Assembly: GCA_023441125.1 (NCBI GenBank)
Contig: JAEZQV010000460.1
Span: forward strand, 1 to 12,319
Origin: Bacillota bacterium
GTDB taxonomy: Bacteria > Bacillota_C > Negativicutes > Sporomusales > Sporomusaceae
Length of the DNA: 12,319 nucleotides
Direction of reading: 5' to 3'
A program made the position numbers and the translations under genes. How positions within the stretch are numbered: the first letter of the stretch is position 1; the number at the start of each line of letters is the position of its first letter. Shown piece by piece: positions 6,942 through 12,319 of this stretch. The notes under the pieces were generated by a model. It was not told the DNA's origin and did not search any database. It worked only from the letters and a program-made list of their open reading frames with translations.

Positions 6942-8819
6942 CTAAGATAAGTTTGCAACAATATGCATAATGTTCCGCTCCGACAGCTCCTGCAGGCTGT
7001 AGTAGGCAGAACCCATCTCTCTGGCTACAGTCCGGGCCAGGCCCAGCTTGACAAAATCCTGTTCGGTATCAATAACCACGCTGTGGATGCCGGCCAAATT
7101 TATTTTGCCGGCTACTTTCAGCGCTGCCGCCAGCCCGTCGCCGCCGGCGCCGGTATTGGCCCGGCCGTCGGTAACCAGCACCAAAACCGGTTTCATATGC
7201 TGGTCTTTTTGCTGGCGGCAGGCTAATACTTTTAAAGCTGCCGCCAGCCCTTCCGCCAGCGGCGTCTTACCGCCGGTCGGCAGATGGCGCAGGCATTTCT
7301 GTGCCAAATCCACGCTGCGGGTGATGGGTAATAACACCTCGGCGCTCTGCCGCCGGAAGGCAATCAGTCCCACCTGATCCCGCTTTTGATAGGCATCCTG
7401 CAGCATGGCGCACACCGCGCCTTTGACGGCCCGCATGCGCTCCCGCGCGCCCATGGAGCCGCTGGCATCGACAACAAAGAGAAAGGTGCTGCCAATGCGC
7501 TTTTCCCGGATCTTTTGCCGCAAATCCTCGCGCGCTATGGCAATAGCGCACTGCTGTCTGTCCCGGAAGCGCTGGTACGGCGCCGCCGCCCGCAACGTAG
7601 CGTCAAAAGCCAGATCCGTCACCGGGCCACGCGGGATACCGGCACGCACATAGCGCCCCTGTTTGGTATCGGTGCGGGTTAAACTCCGTTTGCCGCTGCC
7701 CCGGCGTTCCTGCCGGTCCTGCGGTAACGCTAAATCCATCCGGACTAACGGAAAGGTAGTATCGATATCGGCCACCTTTTCCTGATCGCCGCCCCCGTTG
7801 TCCGGCTGCTCAGGCGGCGGCTGCTCCGCCTCGTCCTGCTCCTGCTGATCCTCCGCGTCGGCAGGCGGTGGTTCCGGCGGCGGGGGCTGCTGGTTGTCCG
7901 CTTCATCGGACGGCGGTTCATCAGCAGGCGGCGGTGCCTGCGGGGGCGGTTCCGGCGGCAGCGGCGCCGGTTCCTGCCGCAGCCGCTGCGGCAACACATA
8001 ACCGGCGGCGGCCTCCAGGTCGGCCGGCAGCAGGTAAGTGCGCCCGGCCAGCGCGGCAATAGCCCGGGCCGCTTCCAGCAGGAACAATTCGGCCCGGTGG
8101 CCGGCCGCATTCGCTTTGGCGCACATCTGCGCCGCCAGCAGCATCATCGCCGCCGGCACAGTTATAGCCGGCAGCAGCGTCTTAGCTGTCGCCACCTGCT
8201 GTCTAATCTCCGCCGCAGCCGCCGCATAGCGCCGGCAGAACTCAGCAGGACGGGCTTCATAAGCCAGAATCCGCCGCACAATTTCCGCCCGGTCGGCGGC
8301 ATTCTCTTCCCGGCTGACGGCGGCATACAGGCCGAACCTGTCCAGCACCTGCGCCGCCGGCATGCCTTCCTCAGGATTCATGGTACCAATCAGCGTACAG
8401 GCGGCGGCATGGCGGCAGGAAATCCCTTCGCGTTCCACCCGGTGCACGCCGGTCCCGGCTGCGTCCAGCAGACTTCCCAAAAAATCACGGCGCAATAAGT
8501 TAACTTCATCTATGTACAATATACGGTTATGGGCTCTGGCCAGTATGCCCGGCAAAAAGCGGCGTTCGCCGCATTCCACGGCATACTCGATATCCAGGCC
8601 GCCAAATACCATATCCTCGGTGGCATTCAGCGGCAGTTCCACAAGCTCAGTATCTCCGATAATGTCCGCTAAAGACCGCACCAGGGTGGATTTGGCCGTC
8701 CCCTTTTCCCCGGCAACCAGCACACCGCCTGCTTTCGGATTGACAATAGCCATCAAAAGCGCTTGCTTGACTGCTTCCTGGCCGACGATAGCCGAAAAGG
8801 GAAATATCAGGCGCTGCAC
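6942..8819 (-). CDS. ChlD/BchD-like chelatase subunit: AAA+ domain, Pro/acidic linker, VWA domain
   Basis: Predicted D subunit of a class I (Mg/Co) chelatase motor, 625 aa. The N-terminal AAA+ domain (about 1-280) keeps Walker [10 protein letters not shown] (38-46), Walker [11 protein letters not shown] (100-109), sensor GTMNPEEG (145-152) and LDRFG (159-163). A Pro-, Glu- and Asp-rich linker (about 283-345) joins it to a C-terminal VWA domain (about 443-625) with complete MIDAS residues: DASGS (451-455), Thr519 and Asp551 in TDGR. Classical BchD has a degenerate P-loop; this one looks ATPase-competent. The start is GTG at 8819, nine bases after AGGAGG, overlapping the upstream ChlI-like gene by 13 bases. 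The large catalytic subunit (BchH/ChlH/CobN) is not in the window. No sign of chlorophyll genes makes a CobN-type or other tetrapyrrole partner more likely than Mg chelation. Confidence 0.9.
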   Translation of the reverse strand: MQRLIFPFSAIVGQEAVKQALLMAIVNPKAGGVLVAGEKGTAKSTLVRSLADIIGDTELVELPLNATEDMVFGGLDIEYAVECGERRFLPGILARAHNRILYIDEVNLLRRDFLGSLLDAAGTGVHRVEREGISCRHAAACTLIGTMNPEEGMPAAQVLDRFGLYAAVSREENAADRAEIVRRILAYEARPAEFCRRYAAAAAEIRQQVATAKTLLPAITVPAAMMLLAAQMCAKANAAGHRAELFLLEAARAIAALAGRTYLLPADLEAAAGYVLPQRLRQEPAPLPPEPPPQAPPPADEPPSDEADNQQPPPPEPPPADAEDQQEQDEAEQPPPEQPDNGGGDQEKVADIDTTFPLVRMDLALPQDRQERRGSGKRSLTRTDTKQGRYVRAGIPRGPVTDLAFDATLRAAAPYQRFRDRQQCAIAIAREDLRQKIREKRIGSTFLFVVDASGSMGARERMRAVKGAVCAMLQDAYQKRDQVGLIAFRRQSAEVLLPITRSVDLAQKCLRHLPTGGKTPLAEGLAAALKVLACRQQKDQHMKPVLVLVTDGRANTGAGGDGLAAALKVAGKINLAGIHSVVIDTEQDFVKLGLARTVAREMGSAYYSLQELSERNIMHIVANLS

Positions 8820-9868
8820 TCCATCATTCCTCCTGTTTGCTTATGCTGTGCAAACACAGCTTCTACCTTATCCCAGTCCAGCGTGCCGTCTTCGAACGGC
8901 CGCCGCCGCATCCGGTGAGGCAGCGCCAGGCGCGCCGCCTTTTTCACATCCTCTGTCACGACCTGTTCCCGGCCGGCAAAAGCCGCCAGCGTCATAGCCG
9001 TTTTAATCACCGTAATATCGGCCCGGTGGCCGTCAACGTCAAGCGCAATCGCCACTTTGGCAACCAGCAGCAGCAATTCGTCGGGAATCGTTACCTTGGG
9101 CAGCAAACGGCGGGCCTGCATAATACTGGCTGCCAGCCGTTCCTGTTCCGCCTGATATTCCCCGGCGAAAGCAGCGGTATCCTGTTCATAGGCCAAGCGC
9201 CGTTTAATCACTTCCACCCGCCACTCGGGCTGGTTTTCGCCGGCAACCTCTACCGACAATCCGAAACGGTCCAGGAGCTGCGGCCGGATATCGCCCTCTT
9301 CCGGGTTCATCGTGCCCACCAGCACAAACCGTGCCGGGTGGGAATAAGACACCCCTTCCCGTTCCACCGTATTAACCCCCATCGCGGCGGCATCCAGCAG
9401 CACGTCAACCACATGGTCGTCCAAAAGGTTGATTTCATCCACATACAGAATATTGCGGTTGGCCTGGGCTAAAATGCCGGGATCAAACTTCTTTTCCCCA
9501 TGCTTGATAGCATGCTCAATGTCCAGGGTGCCGACAACCCGGTCCTCAGTCGCACTGACCGGCAGCTCCACTACGCGCATCTTAACTGCCTGGACCGGCA
9601 AGCCGGGCTCCTGGCCGACCTTGTCCCGGCAATTGTCACAGAGGCGGGCAAAGTCCACCGGATCACACTGAAAAGTACAGCCCTTGCTGACCATCATGGC
9701 CGGCAATAAATCAGCCAGCGCCCTGACGGCCGTGGATTTGGCCGTGCCTTTTTCCCCTTTGATCAGTACCCCGCCGAGCAAGGGATTGATCACATTTAAT
9801 ATCAGTGCCAGCTTCATGTCCTCTTGCCCGACTATGGCCGTAAACGGATAGACAGCGGTATGTTGCAA
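8807..9868 (-). CDS. ChlI/BchI-like chelatase AAA+ ATPase subunit
   Basis: Predicted I subunit of a class I chelatase, 353 aa, close to BchI in length. Motifs in order: GQEDMKLAL near the N-terminus, Walker [10 protein letters not shown] (38-46), [13 protein letters not shown] (101-113), Walker [12 protein letters not shown] (139-149), sensor 1 GTMNPEEG (185-192), LLDRFG (198-203) and sensor 2 GHRAD (280-284). An insert with CxxxC and CxxC (Cys64, Cys68, Cys77, Cys80) sits just after Walker A and may bind zinc or a cluster; related inserts occur in many bacterial ChlI-like proteins. Translation most likely begins at TTG 9868, ten bases after GAGGAG. It is the first gene after the tandem riboswitches. 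Alone it would suggest Mg chelatase, but the B12 control and neighbours point to a cobalt/corrin or related tetrapyrrole role. Confidence 0.92.
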   Translation of the reverse strand: MQHTAVYPFTAIVGQEDMKLALILNVINPLLGGVLIKGEKGTAKSTAVRALADLLPAMMVSKGCTFQCDPVDFARLCDNCRDKVGQEPGLPVQAVKMRVVELPVSATEDRVVGTLDIEHAIKHGEKKFDPGILAQANRNILYVDEINLLDDHVVDVLLDAAAMGVNTVEREGVSYSHPARFVLVGTMNPEEGDIRPQLLDRFGLSVEVAGENQPEWRVEVIKRRLAYEQDTAAFAGEYQAEQERLAASIMQARRLLPKVTIPDELLLLVAKVAIALDVDGHRADITVIKTAMTLAAFAGREQVVTEDVKKAARLALPHRMRRRPFEDGTLDWDKVEAVFAQHKQTGGMMECSA

Positions 9869-9878
9869 AAAAATTCAT

Positions 9879-9884
9879 CTCCTC
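9879..9884 (-). promoter_or_regulatory. RBS that decides the TTG start of the chlI-like gene
   Basis: GAGGAG on the minus strand lies ten bases before TTG 9868. An ATG directly abutting this site (9878-9876) is one base out of frame with the gene and too close to be used. This leaves TTG as the credible start. Confidence 0.65.
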
Positions 9885-9911
9885 GTAAATTCAATATTTT
9901 TATGTTGGCTG

Positions 9912-9962
9912 CATAAAAATAAAGAAACCTTGCTTACATAGTCATAGTAAGGAAGATTTCTT
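9912..9962 (-). terminator. Intrinsic terminator after the proximal riboswitch
   Basis: A stem of about 16 pairs with two mismatches (arms 9922-9937 and 9947-9962, loop 9938-9946) is followed on the minus strand by CTTTATTTTTATG. It lies between the aptamer and the chlI-like start, the expected place for a transcription-attenuation expression platform: cobalamin binding would favour this terminator and switch the operon off. I could not fold the alternative anti-terminator by eye. Confidence 0.85.
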
Positions 9963-10002
9963 GTTTAAATAAAATGTAAATGTTAGTCCTGCAAATAATC
10001 TC

Positions 10003-10190
10003 CTCCCCATGCCTCGTGGGTAAGACGGCGACTGATAGTCAGGCAGTTCTCCTGGCTCCGGATCATAACTTGCTTAAACCTTCCCAGAACCATGGCTCCA
10101 GTGGCATATCTTAAGCTCGCTCCCCGTTACAGTGGCGGGACCGCGCCGGCGTTGCACCGGTCTTCCCTATTAAGCCCTATCGGGCACCTA
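10003..10190 (-). promoter_or_regulatory. Cobalamin riboswitch, proximal copy of a tandem pair
   Basis: Minus-strand blocks in order: AGGTGCCCG at 10189, CTTAATAGGGAAG, GGTGCAA, GCGGTCCCGCCACTGTAAC, CCACTGGAGCC, then the B12 box GCCAGGAGAACTGCC (10056-10042) and a 3' hairpin region ending in ACCCACGAGGCATGGGGAGG. This is a complete AdoCbl-type aptamer. It lies directly upstream of the terminator at 9912-9962 and the chlI-like gene. It is nearly identical over about 150 bases to the distal copy at 10468-10662. I see no consensus promoter between the two copies. Confidence 0.96.
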
Positions 10191-10316
10191 ACCCTGTCAC
10201 TATTCTGTTAATGCTGATTTTTATGATTACCTTCCTTTGACGGAATTGTTGTAAAAAATGGAGGGCTTGCGCCCCGGCGCCACTGCGCACAAGAATAGGA
10301 GTGTTTAGAACATTTT

Positions 10317-10353
10317 ATAGAAAACTCCCGCTTGCGCAAAGGCAACCGGGAGT
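10317..10353 (-). terminator. Second intrinsic terminator between the tandem riboswitches
   Basis: Arms ACTCCCG (10324-10330) and CGGGAGT (10347-10353) pair, extended inward by TTGC/GCAA. On the minus strand the stem is followed by TTTTCTAT. The opposite direction has no T-run, so it works for minus-strand transcripts. It follows another terminator by about 20 bases, giving the distal riboswitch two stop sites in series. Confidence 0.75.
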
Positions 10354-10373
10354 GTCCTAACAGTAAGTAAGCC

Positions 10374-10406
10374 AATAAAAAACTCCTGATAGTAAATATC
10401 AGGAGT
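10374..10406 (-). terminator. Intrinsic terminator of the distal riboswitch
   Basis: A perfect 10-bp stem, ACTCCTGATA (10382-10391) with TATCAGGAGT (10397-10406), has a five-base loop and is followed on the minus strand by TTTTT-ATTGG. It sits about 60 bases after the distal aptamer and is the likely B12-dependent attenuator for that copy. Confidence 0.88.
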
Positions 10407-10467
10407 GAATTAAGCCAAAATCACATACTTTCTGAGACTAGCCCCAGAAGATACGCTTAACTGTAAT

Positions 10468-10662
10468 CCCCTCCCCATACCGCGTGGGTGAAAAAACGGT
10501 GATTGTCAGCTAGGTAGTTCTCCTGGCTCCGGATCATAACTTGCTTAAACCTTCCCAGAACAATGGTTCCAGTGGCATATCTTAAGCTTGCTCCCCGTTA
10601 CAGTGGCGGGACCGCGCCGGCATTTCACCGGTCTTCCCTATTAAGCCCTATCGGGCACCTAA
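10468..10662 (-). promoter_or_regulatory. Cobalamin riboswitch, distal copy of a tandem pair
   Basis: Minus-strand AGGTGCCCGATAGGGC begins at 10660, followed by TTAATAGGGAAG, GGTGAAA, GCGGTCCCGCCACTGTAAC and the B12 box GCCAGGAGAACTACC (10527-10513). The last part reads CTACC where the other complete copies read CTGCC. The body is almost the same as the proximal copy, but the 3' hairpin region has diverged. It is preceded by a consensus promoter and followed by two terminators with no gene before the second aptamer. It is therefore either one of two sensors in series or the leader of a lost gene. Confidence 0.95.
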
Positions 10663-10696
10663 CTCATACTATTCATTTTACCAGTACTTGTATATC

Positions 10697-10725
10697 ATAC
10701 TACAGAAAAGCAACTATTTTGTCAA
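10697..10725 (-). promoter_or_regulatory. Sigma-70-type promoter for the minus-strand operon
   Basis: On the minus strand, TTGACA (10725-10720) and TAGTAT (10702-10697) are separated by exactly 17 bases. The distal riboswitch begins about 35 bases downstream, so the aptamer would be near the 5' end of the transcript. The hexamers and spacing equal those of the divergent promoter at 10820-10848. Confidence 0.82.
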
Positions 10726-10739
10726 TAGCCAATTGCTTC

Positions 10740-10756
10740 GCCTGGTTTATCCAGGC
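10740..10756. repeat. Inverted repeat between the divergent promoters
   Basis: GCCTGG and CCAGGC flank a five-base spacer (TTTAT). It lies upstream of both -35 boxes in the 94-base stretch between the two promoters. It could be an operator for a shared regulator or chance; no T-run follows, so it is not a terminator. Confidence 0.35.
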
Positions 10757-10819
10757 CGGTTCCAGCTCCCTGCAGAGGCAGCCAACAGTCGCCGTGTCAA
10801 AAAGTAACAAATTTGTCTG

Positions 10820-10848
10820 TTGACAGTAAAAAAATTCAGTGCTAGTAT
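10820..10848 (+). promoter_or_regulatory. Sigma-70-type promoter for the secreted cbiK gene
   Basis: TTGACA (10820-10825), a 17-base spacer, then TAGTAT (10843-10848). The riboswitch aptamer begins about 34 bases downstream. A perfect palindrome ACAAATTTGT (10807-10816) lies just upstream of the -35 box. Confidence 0.85.
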
Positions 10849-10881
10849 GGACATGTTAAGAAAAAATATAATATAGGAAAC

Positions 10882-11074
10882 AGGTGTCTAAAAGACTTAA
10901 TAGGGAAGTTTGGTGCAAAACCAATGCGGTCCCGCCACTGTAACAGGGAATGAATCCGTAACATGTCACTGGAGCGTATGCTCTGGGAAGGCGCGGAGGA
11001 GTGATGATCTGGAGCCAGGAGACCTGCCTGTTTGACAATCGCCGCTACACCCACGAGCGATGGGAAGGGGATCT
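10882..11074 (+). promoter_or_regulatory. Cobalamin riboswitch upstream of the secreted cbiK
   Basis: Plus-strand blocks: AGGTGTCT, CTTAATAGGGAAG, GGTGCAAAACC, GCGGTCCCGCCACTGTAAC, CACTGGAGC, the B12 box GCCAGGAGACCTGCC (11014-11028), and a 3' region ending in ACCCACGAGCGATGGGAAGGGG. It is a complete aptamer but clearly more diverged from the tandem pair than they are from each other. It should repress the downstream gene when cobalamin is abundant. Confidence 0.96.
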
Positions 11075-11096
11075 ACTTAGATTTTTTAGAAATTCT

Positions 11097-11138
11097 AATG
11101 AGTTTTTCCTTTGTGTGGGAAAGACTCATTTTTATTTT
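11097..11138 (+). terminator. Riboswitch attenuator before the secreted cbiK
   Basis: AATGAGT (11097-11103) pairs with ACTCATT (11124-11130), continued inward by TTTTCC with GGGAAA. The stem is followed by TTTTTATTTT. It lies between the aptamer and the AGGAGG at 11152-11157, so its formation would abort transcription before the gene. Confidence 0.88.
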
Positions 11139-11164
11139 AATTTAAAAAATTAGGAGGAGAAAAA

Positions 11165-12196
11165 ATGAAGAAAAACTGGAAACAGATGCTGGTGGCATCC
11201 CTCGCCTGTGCCACTTTCATCACAGTGGGAGCAACGTCGGCCTATGCAGCTTATCAATTGAATCCGGAAGTAAAGAATGCAACGCCGGCATTAAGGCAAG
11301 CGGCGGAAATGGGTGTGCGCGTGGCGGAAAATCCGGCCATGAAAAATTTACCCAATAAAGATGCCATTGTGGTTATGAGTTTTGGAACTACCTATGCGGA
11401 TTCCCGCAAGGTAACCATTGAAAGAACAGTAGCGGACATTCAGGCCGCGCATCCGGATACCAAGGTGGTACTGGCCTTTACTTCCCATATTATCGTTGAC
11501 CGTATTCAAGAAAAGGAAGGCATAAAAATCCCGACACCGGAAGAAGCGTTGGCCCAGTTGAAAGAAGAAGGCTACACCCGCGTGGCCCTGACAACCTTGG
11601 ATGTTATTCCCGGCATGGAATATGCCTATGACAGCGCTATTTTTGACCTATATAAAAACCAGTTCAAAAAGATGACGCTGGGAACGCCTTTAATGTACTG
11701 GCAGGGCCAGGAAAACCAACATGACGATGTTACCGAATCATTACAGGCGATTGCCACTGAATTCCCCAAAACCGGTAAAAACGATGCCATTCTAGTGATG
11801 GACCATGGCACGCCGCATCCCGCCAATGCCTATTATTCCGTCATGCAGGCGCGCTTAAAAGAGCTTGGCCTGAACAATGTTTACATTTATACCGTAGAAG
11901 GCTGGCCGAGTCTGGAAACGGTTATTCCCCAATTGAAAGAAAAACATATCAAAAACGTTACCCTGATTCCGATGATGATGGTGGCCGGGGATCATGCCAA
12001 CAATGACATGGCCGGCTCTGAACCGGATTCCCATAAATCGGTATTGGAAAAAGAAGGCTTCCGCGTATCTGCCTATATTCATGGCTTAGGTGAAAATGAC
12101 GCTGTCCGTAAAATTTTTGTTGAGCGGGCCAATGAATCCTGGAACGCATTGGAAACCGAGACAGCACAACCGACTCATCATATGATGAAAAAATAA
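11165..12196 (+). CDS. cbiK: Secreted CbiK-type cobaltochelatase (CbiK-P-like)
   Basis: A 343-aa CbiK-family protein with an N-terminal Sec signal peptide: positive MKKNWK, hydrophobic core, and cleavage likely after AYA (residue 28). It should act in the envelope, not the cytosol. The chelatase core runs from about residue 66 (AIVVMSFGTTY) to 325. Likely metal ligands are His214 in MDHG, Glu245 in YTVEG and His277 in AGDHANNDMAG, so the active site looks intact. A periplasmic CbiK of this kind (CbiK-P) is known from Desulfovibrio vulgaris, where it forms a tetramer, binds haem and lies near iron/haem transport genes. Here His96 sits where the cytosolic paralogue has Phe. The ATG follows AGGAGG by seven bases. 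The gene is alone in its unit, behind a B12 riboswitch, and divergent from a TonB/ABC operon. It looks more AT-rich than the minus-strand genes. Transport, scavenging or sensing of cobalt or tetrapyrroles is inferred. Confidence 0.93.
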   Translation: MKKNWKQMLVASLACATFITVGATSAYAAYQLNPEVKNATPALRQAAEMGVRVAENPAMKNLPNKDAIVVMSFGTTYADSRKVTIERTVADIQAAHPDTKVVLAFTSHIIVDRIQEKEGIKIPTPEEALAQLKEEGYTRVALTTLDVIPGMEYAYDSAIFDLYKNQFKKMTLGTPLMYWQGQENQHDDVTESLQAIATEFPKTGKNDAILVMDHGTPHPANAYYSVMQARLKELGLNNVYIYTVEGWPSLETVIPQLKEKHIKNVTLIPMMMVAGDHANNDMAGSEPDSHKSVLEKEGFRVSAYIHGLGENDAVRKIFVERANESWNALETETAQPTHHMMKK

Positions 12197-12232
12197 GGTC
12201 CCGAAAACGCAACCCTTGCCAGCAAACAAATA

Positions 12233-12279
12233 AAAGACGGCAACCGGCCTACACAAATAGCCGGGAGCCGTCTTTTTTT
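12233..12279 (+). terminator. Strong terminator after the secreted cbiK, probably bidirectional
   Basis: AAAGACGGC (12233-12241) pairs with GCCGTCTTT (12267-12275), with ACCGG/CCGG inside. On the plus strand it ends in a run of seven T. On the minus strand the stem is followed by TTTTATTTG, so it can also stop a converging transcript from the right edge. Confidence 0.92.
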
Positions 12280-12319
12280 ACTGTATAGCTGGCAAACCAT
12301 TTACTTCGCCCGTTTCAGC
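12278..12319 (-). CDS. Possible C-terminal end of a converging gene (partial)
   Basis: On the minus strand from the right edge, one frame is open for 13 codons and ends with TAA at 12280-12278, just before the bidirectional terminator. Another frame ends earlier at 12303-12301 with the residues LKRAK. Either could be the tail of a convergent gene, and 42 bases are too few to decide. The case rests mainly on the terminator working in both directions. Confidence 0.25.
   Translation of the reverse strand, partial: AETGEVNGLPAIQ

Noticed and set aside
7745..8229. Open frames in other phases over the acidic Pro-rich linker of the ChlD-like gene
   Set aside because: Repetitive Pro/Glu/Asp codons keep all frames open. 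The products are Arg/Pro- or Ala-rich and resemble no family.
6942..9868. Calling the I and D genes a magnesium chelatase of chlorophyll synthesis
   Set aside because: No other bch/chl genes are present, and the control and neighbours are B12-related. The family names describe homology only.
10263..10274. GGGC-GCAA-GCCC hairpin followed by T-run on the minus strand between the tandem riboswitches
   Set aside because: The four-pair stem is too short and the T-run is a few bases away. At most it is an auxiliary structure.
10195..10320. Separate promoter for the proximal riboswitch
   Set aside because: TTTACA on the minus strand has no acceptable -10 at 16-18 bases. No consensus pair found, though a weak promoter cannot be excluded.
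1..12319. Insertion sequence, CRISPR array, tRNA/rRNA or phage attachment site
   Set aside because: No transposase or integrase motifs, no regularly spaced short repeats and no tRNA-like cloverleaf were seen. The only long repeats are the riboswitch copies.

Overview
The window reads as chromosomal DNA from a diderm (outer-membrane) member of the Firmicutes, most likely a Negativicutes/Sporomusaceae-type anaerobe. The evidence is a complete ExbB-ExbD-TonB set, which needs an outer membrane, together with Gram-positive-style AGGAGG ribosome binding sites, clostridial-style cobalamin riboswitches with intrinsic terminators, and anaerobic-pathway B12 genes (CbiK, CbiC). The genus is inferred; no rRNA or other marker is present.

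Layout. Positions 10697 down to 1 hold one long minus-strand unit. It starts at a TTGACA-17-TAGTAT promoter (10697-10725) and passes through two near-identical cobalamin riboswitches in tandem (10468-10662 and 10003-10190), each followed by intrinsic terminators. Ten tightly packed genes follow: a ChlI/BchI-like AAA+ ATPase, a ChlD/BchD-like AAA+/VWA protein, exbB, exbD, tonB, an ABC ATPase, an ABC-2 permease, cbiC, a membrane diguanylate cyclase, and a cytosolic cbiK with a His-rich tail. Most junctions overlap or are under 30 bases; the exception is about 110 bases before the cyclase gene. A third cobalamin riboswitch begins just after cbiK (58 down to 1) and is cut by the window edge, so more B12-controlled genes must lie to the left.

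Divergently, a second TTGACA-17-TAGTAT promoter (10820-10848) drives a fourth cobalamin riboswitch (10882-11074), a terminator, and a secreted CbiK paralogue (11165-12196) closed by a strong, probably bidirectional terminator (12233-12279). A few codons of a converging gene may be present at the right edge.

How the parts may work together. All genes sit behind B12 riboswitches, so the locus should be on when cobalamin is scarce. It mixes two chelatase types: CbiK (single-subunit, ATP-independent) in both cytoplasm and cell envelope, and the ATPase/VWA motor subunits of a three-subunit CobN/BchH-type chelatase whose large subunit is not in the window. With a dedicated TonB motor and an export-type (ABC-2) transporter, the locus looks like an envelope-spanning system that moves and metallates or demetallates tetrapyrroles or cobalt, not just a B12 synthesis operon. 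That integrated role is inference. The individual family calls are well supported by visible motifs.
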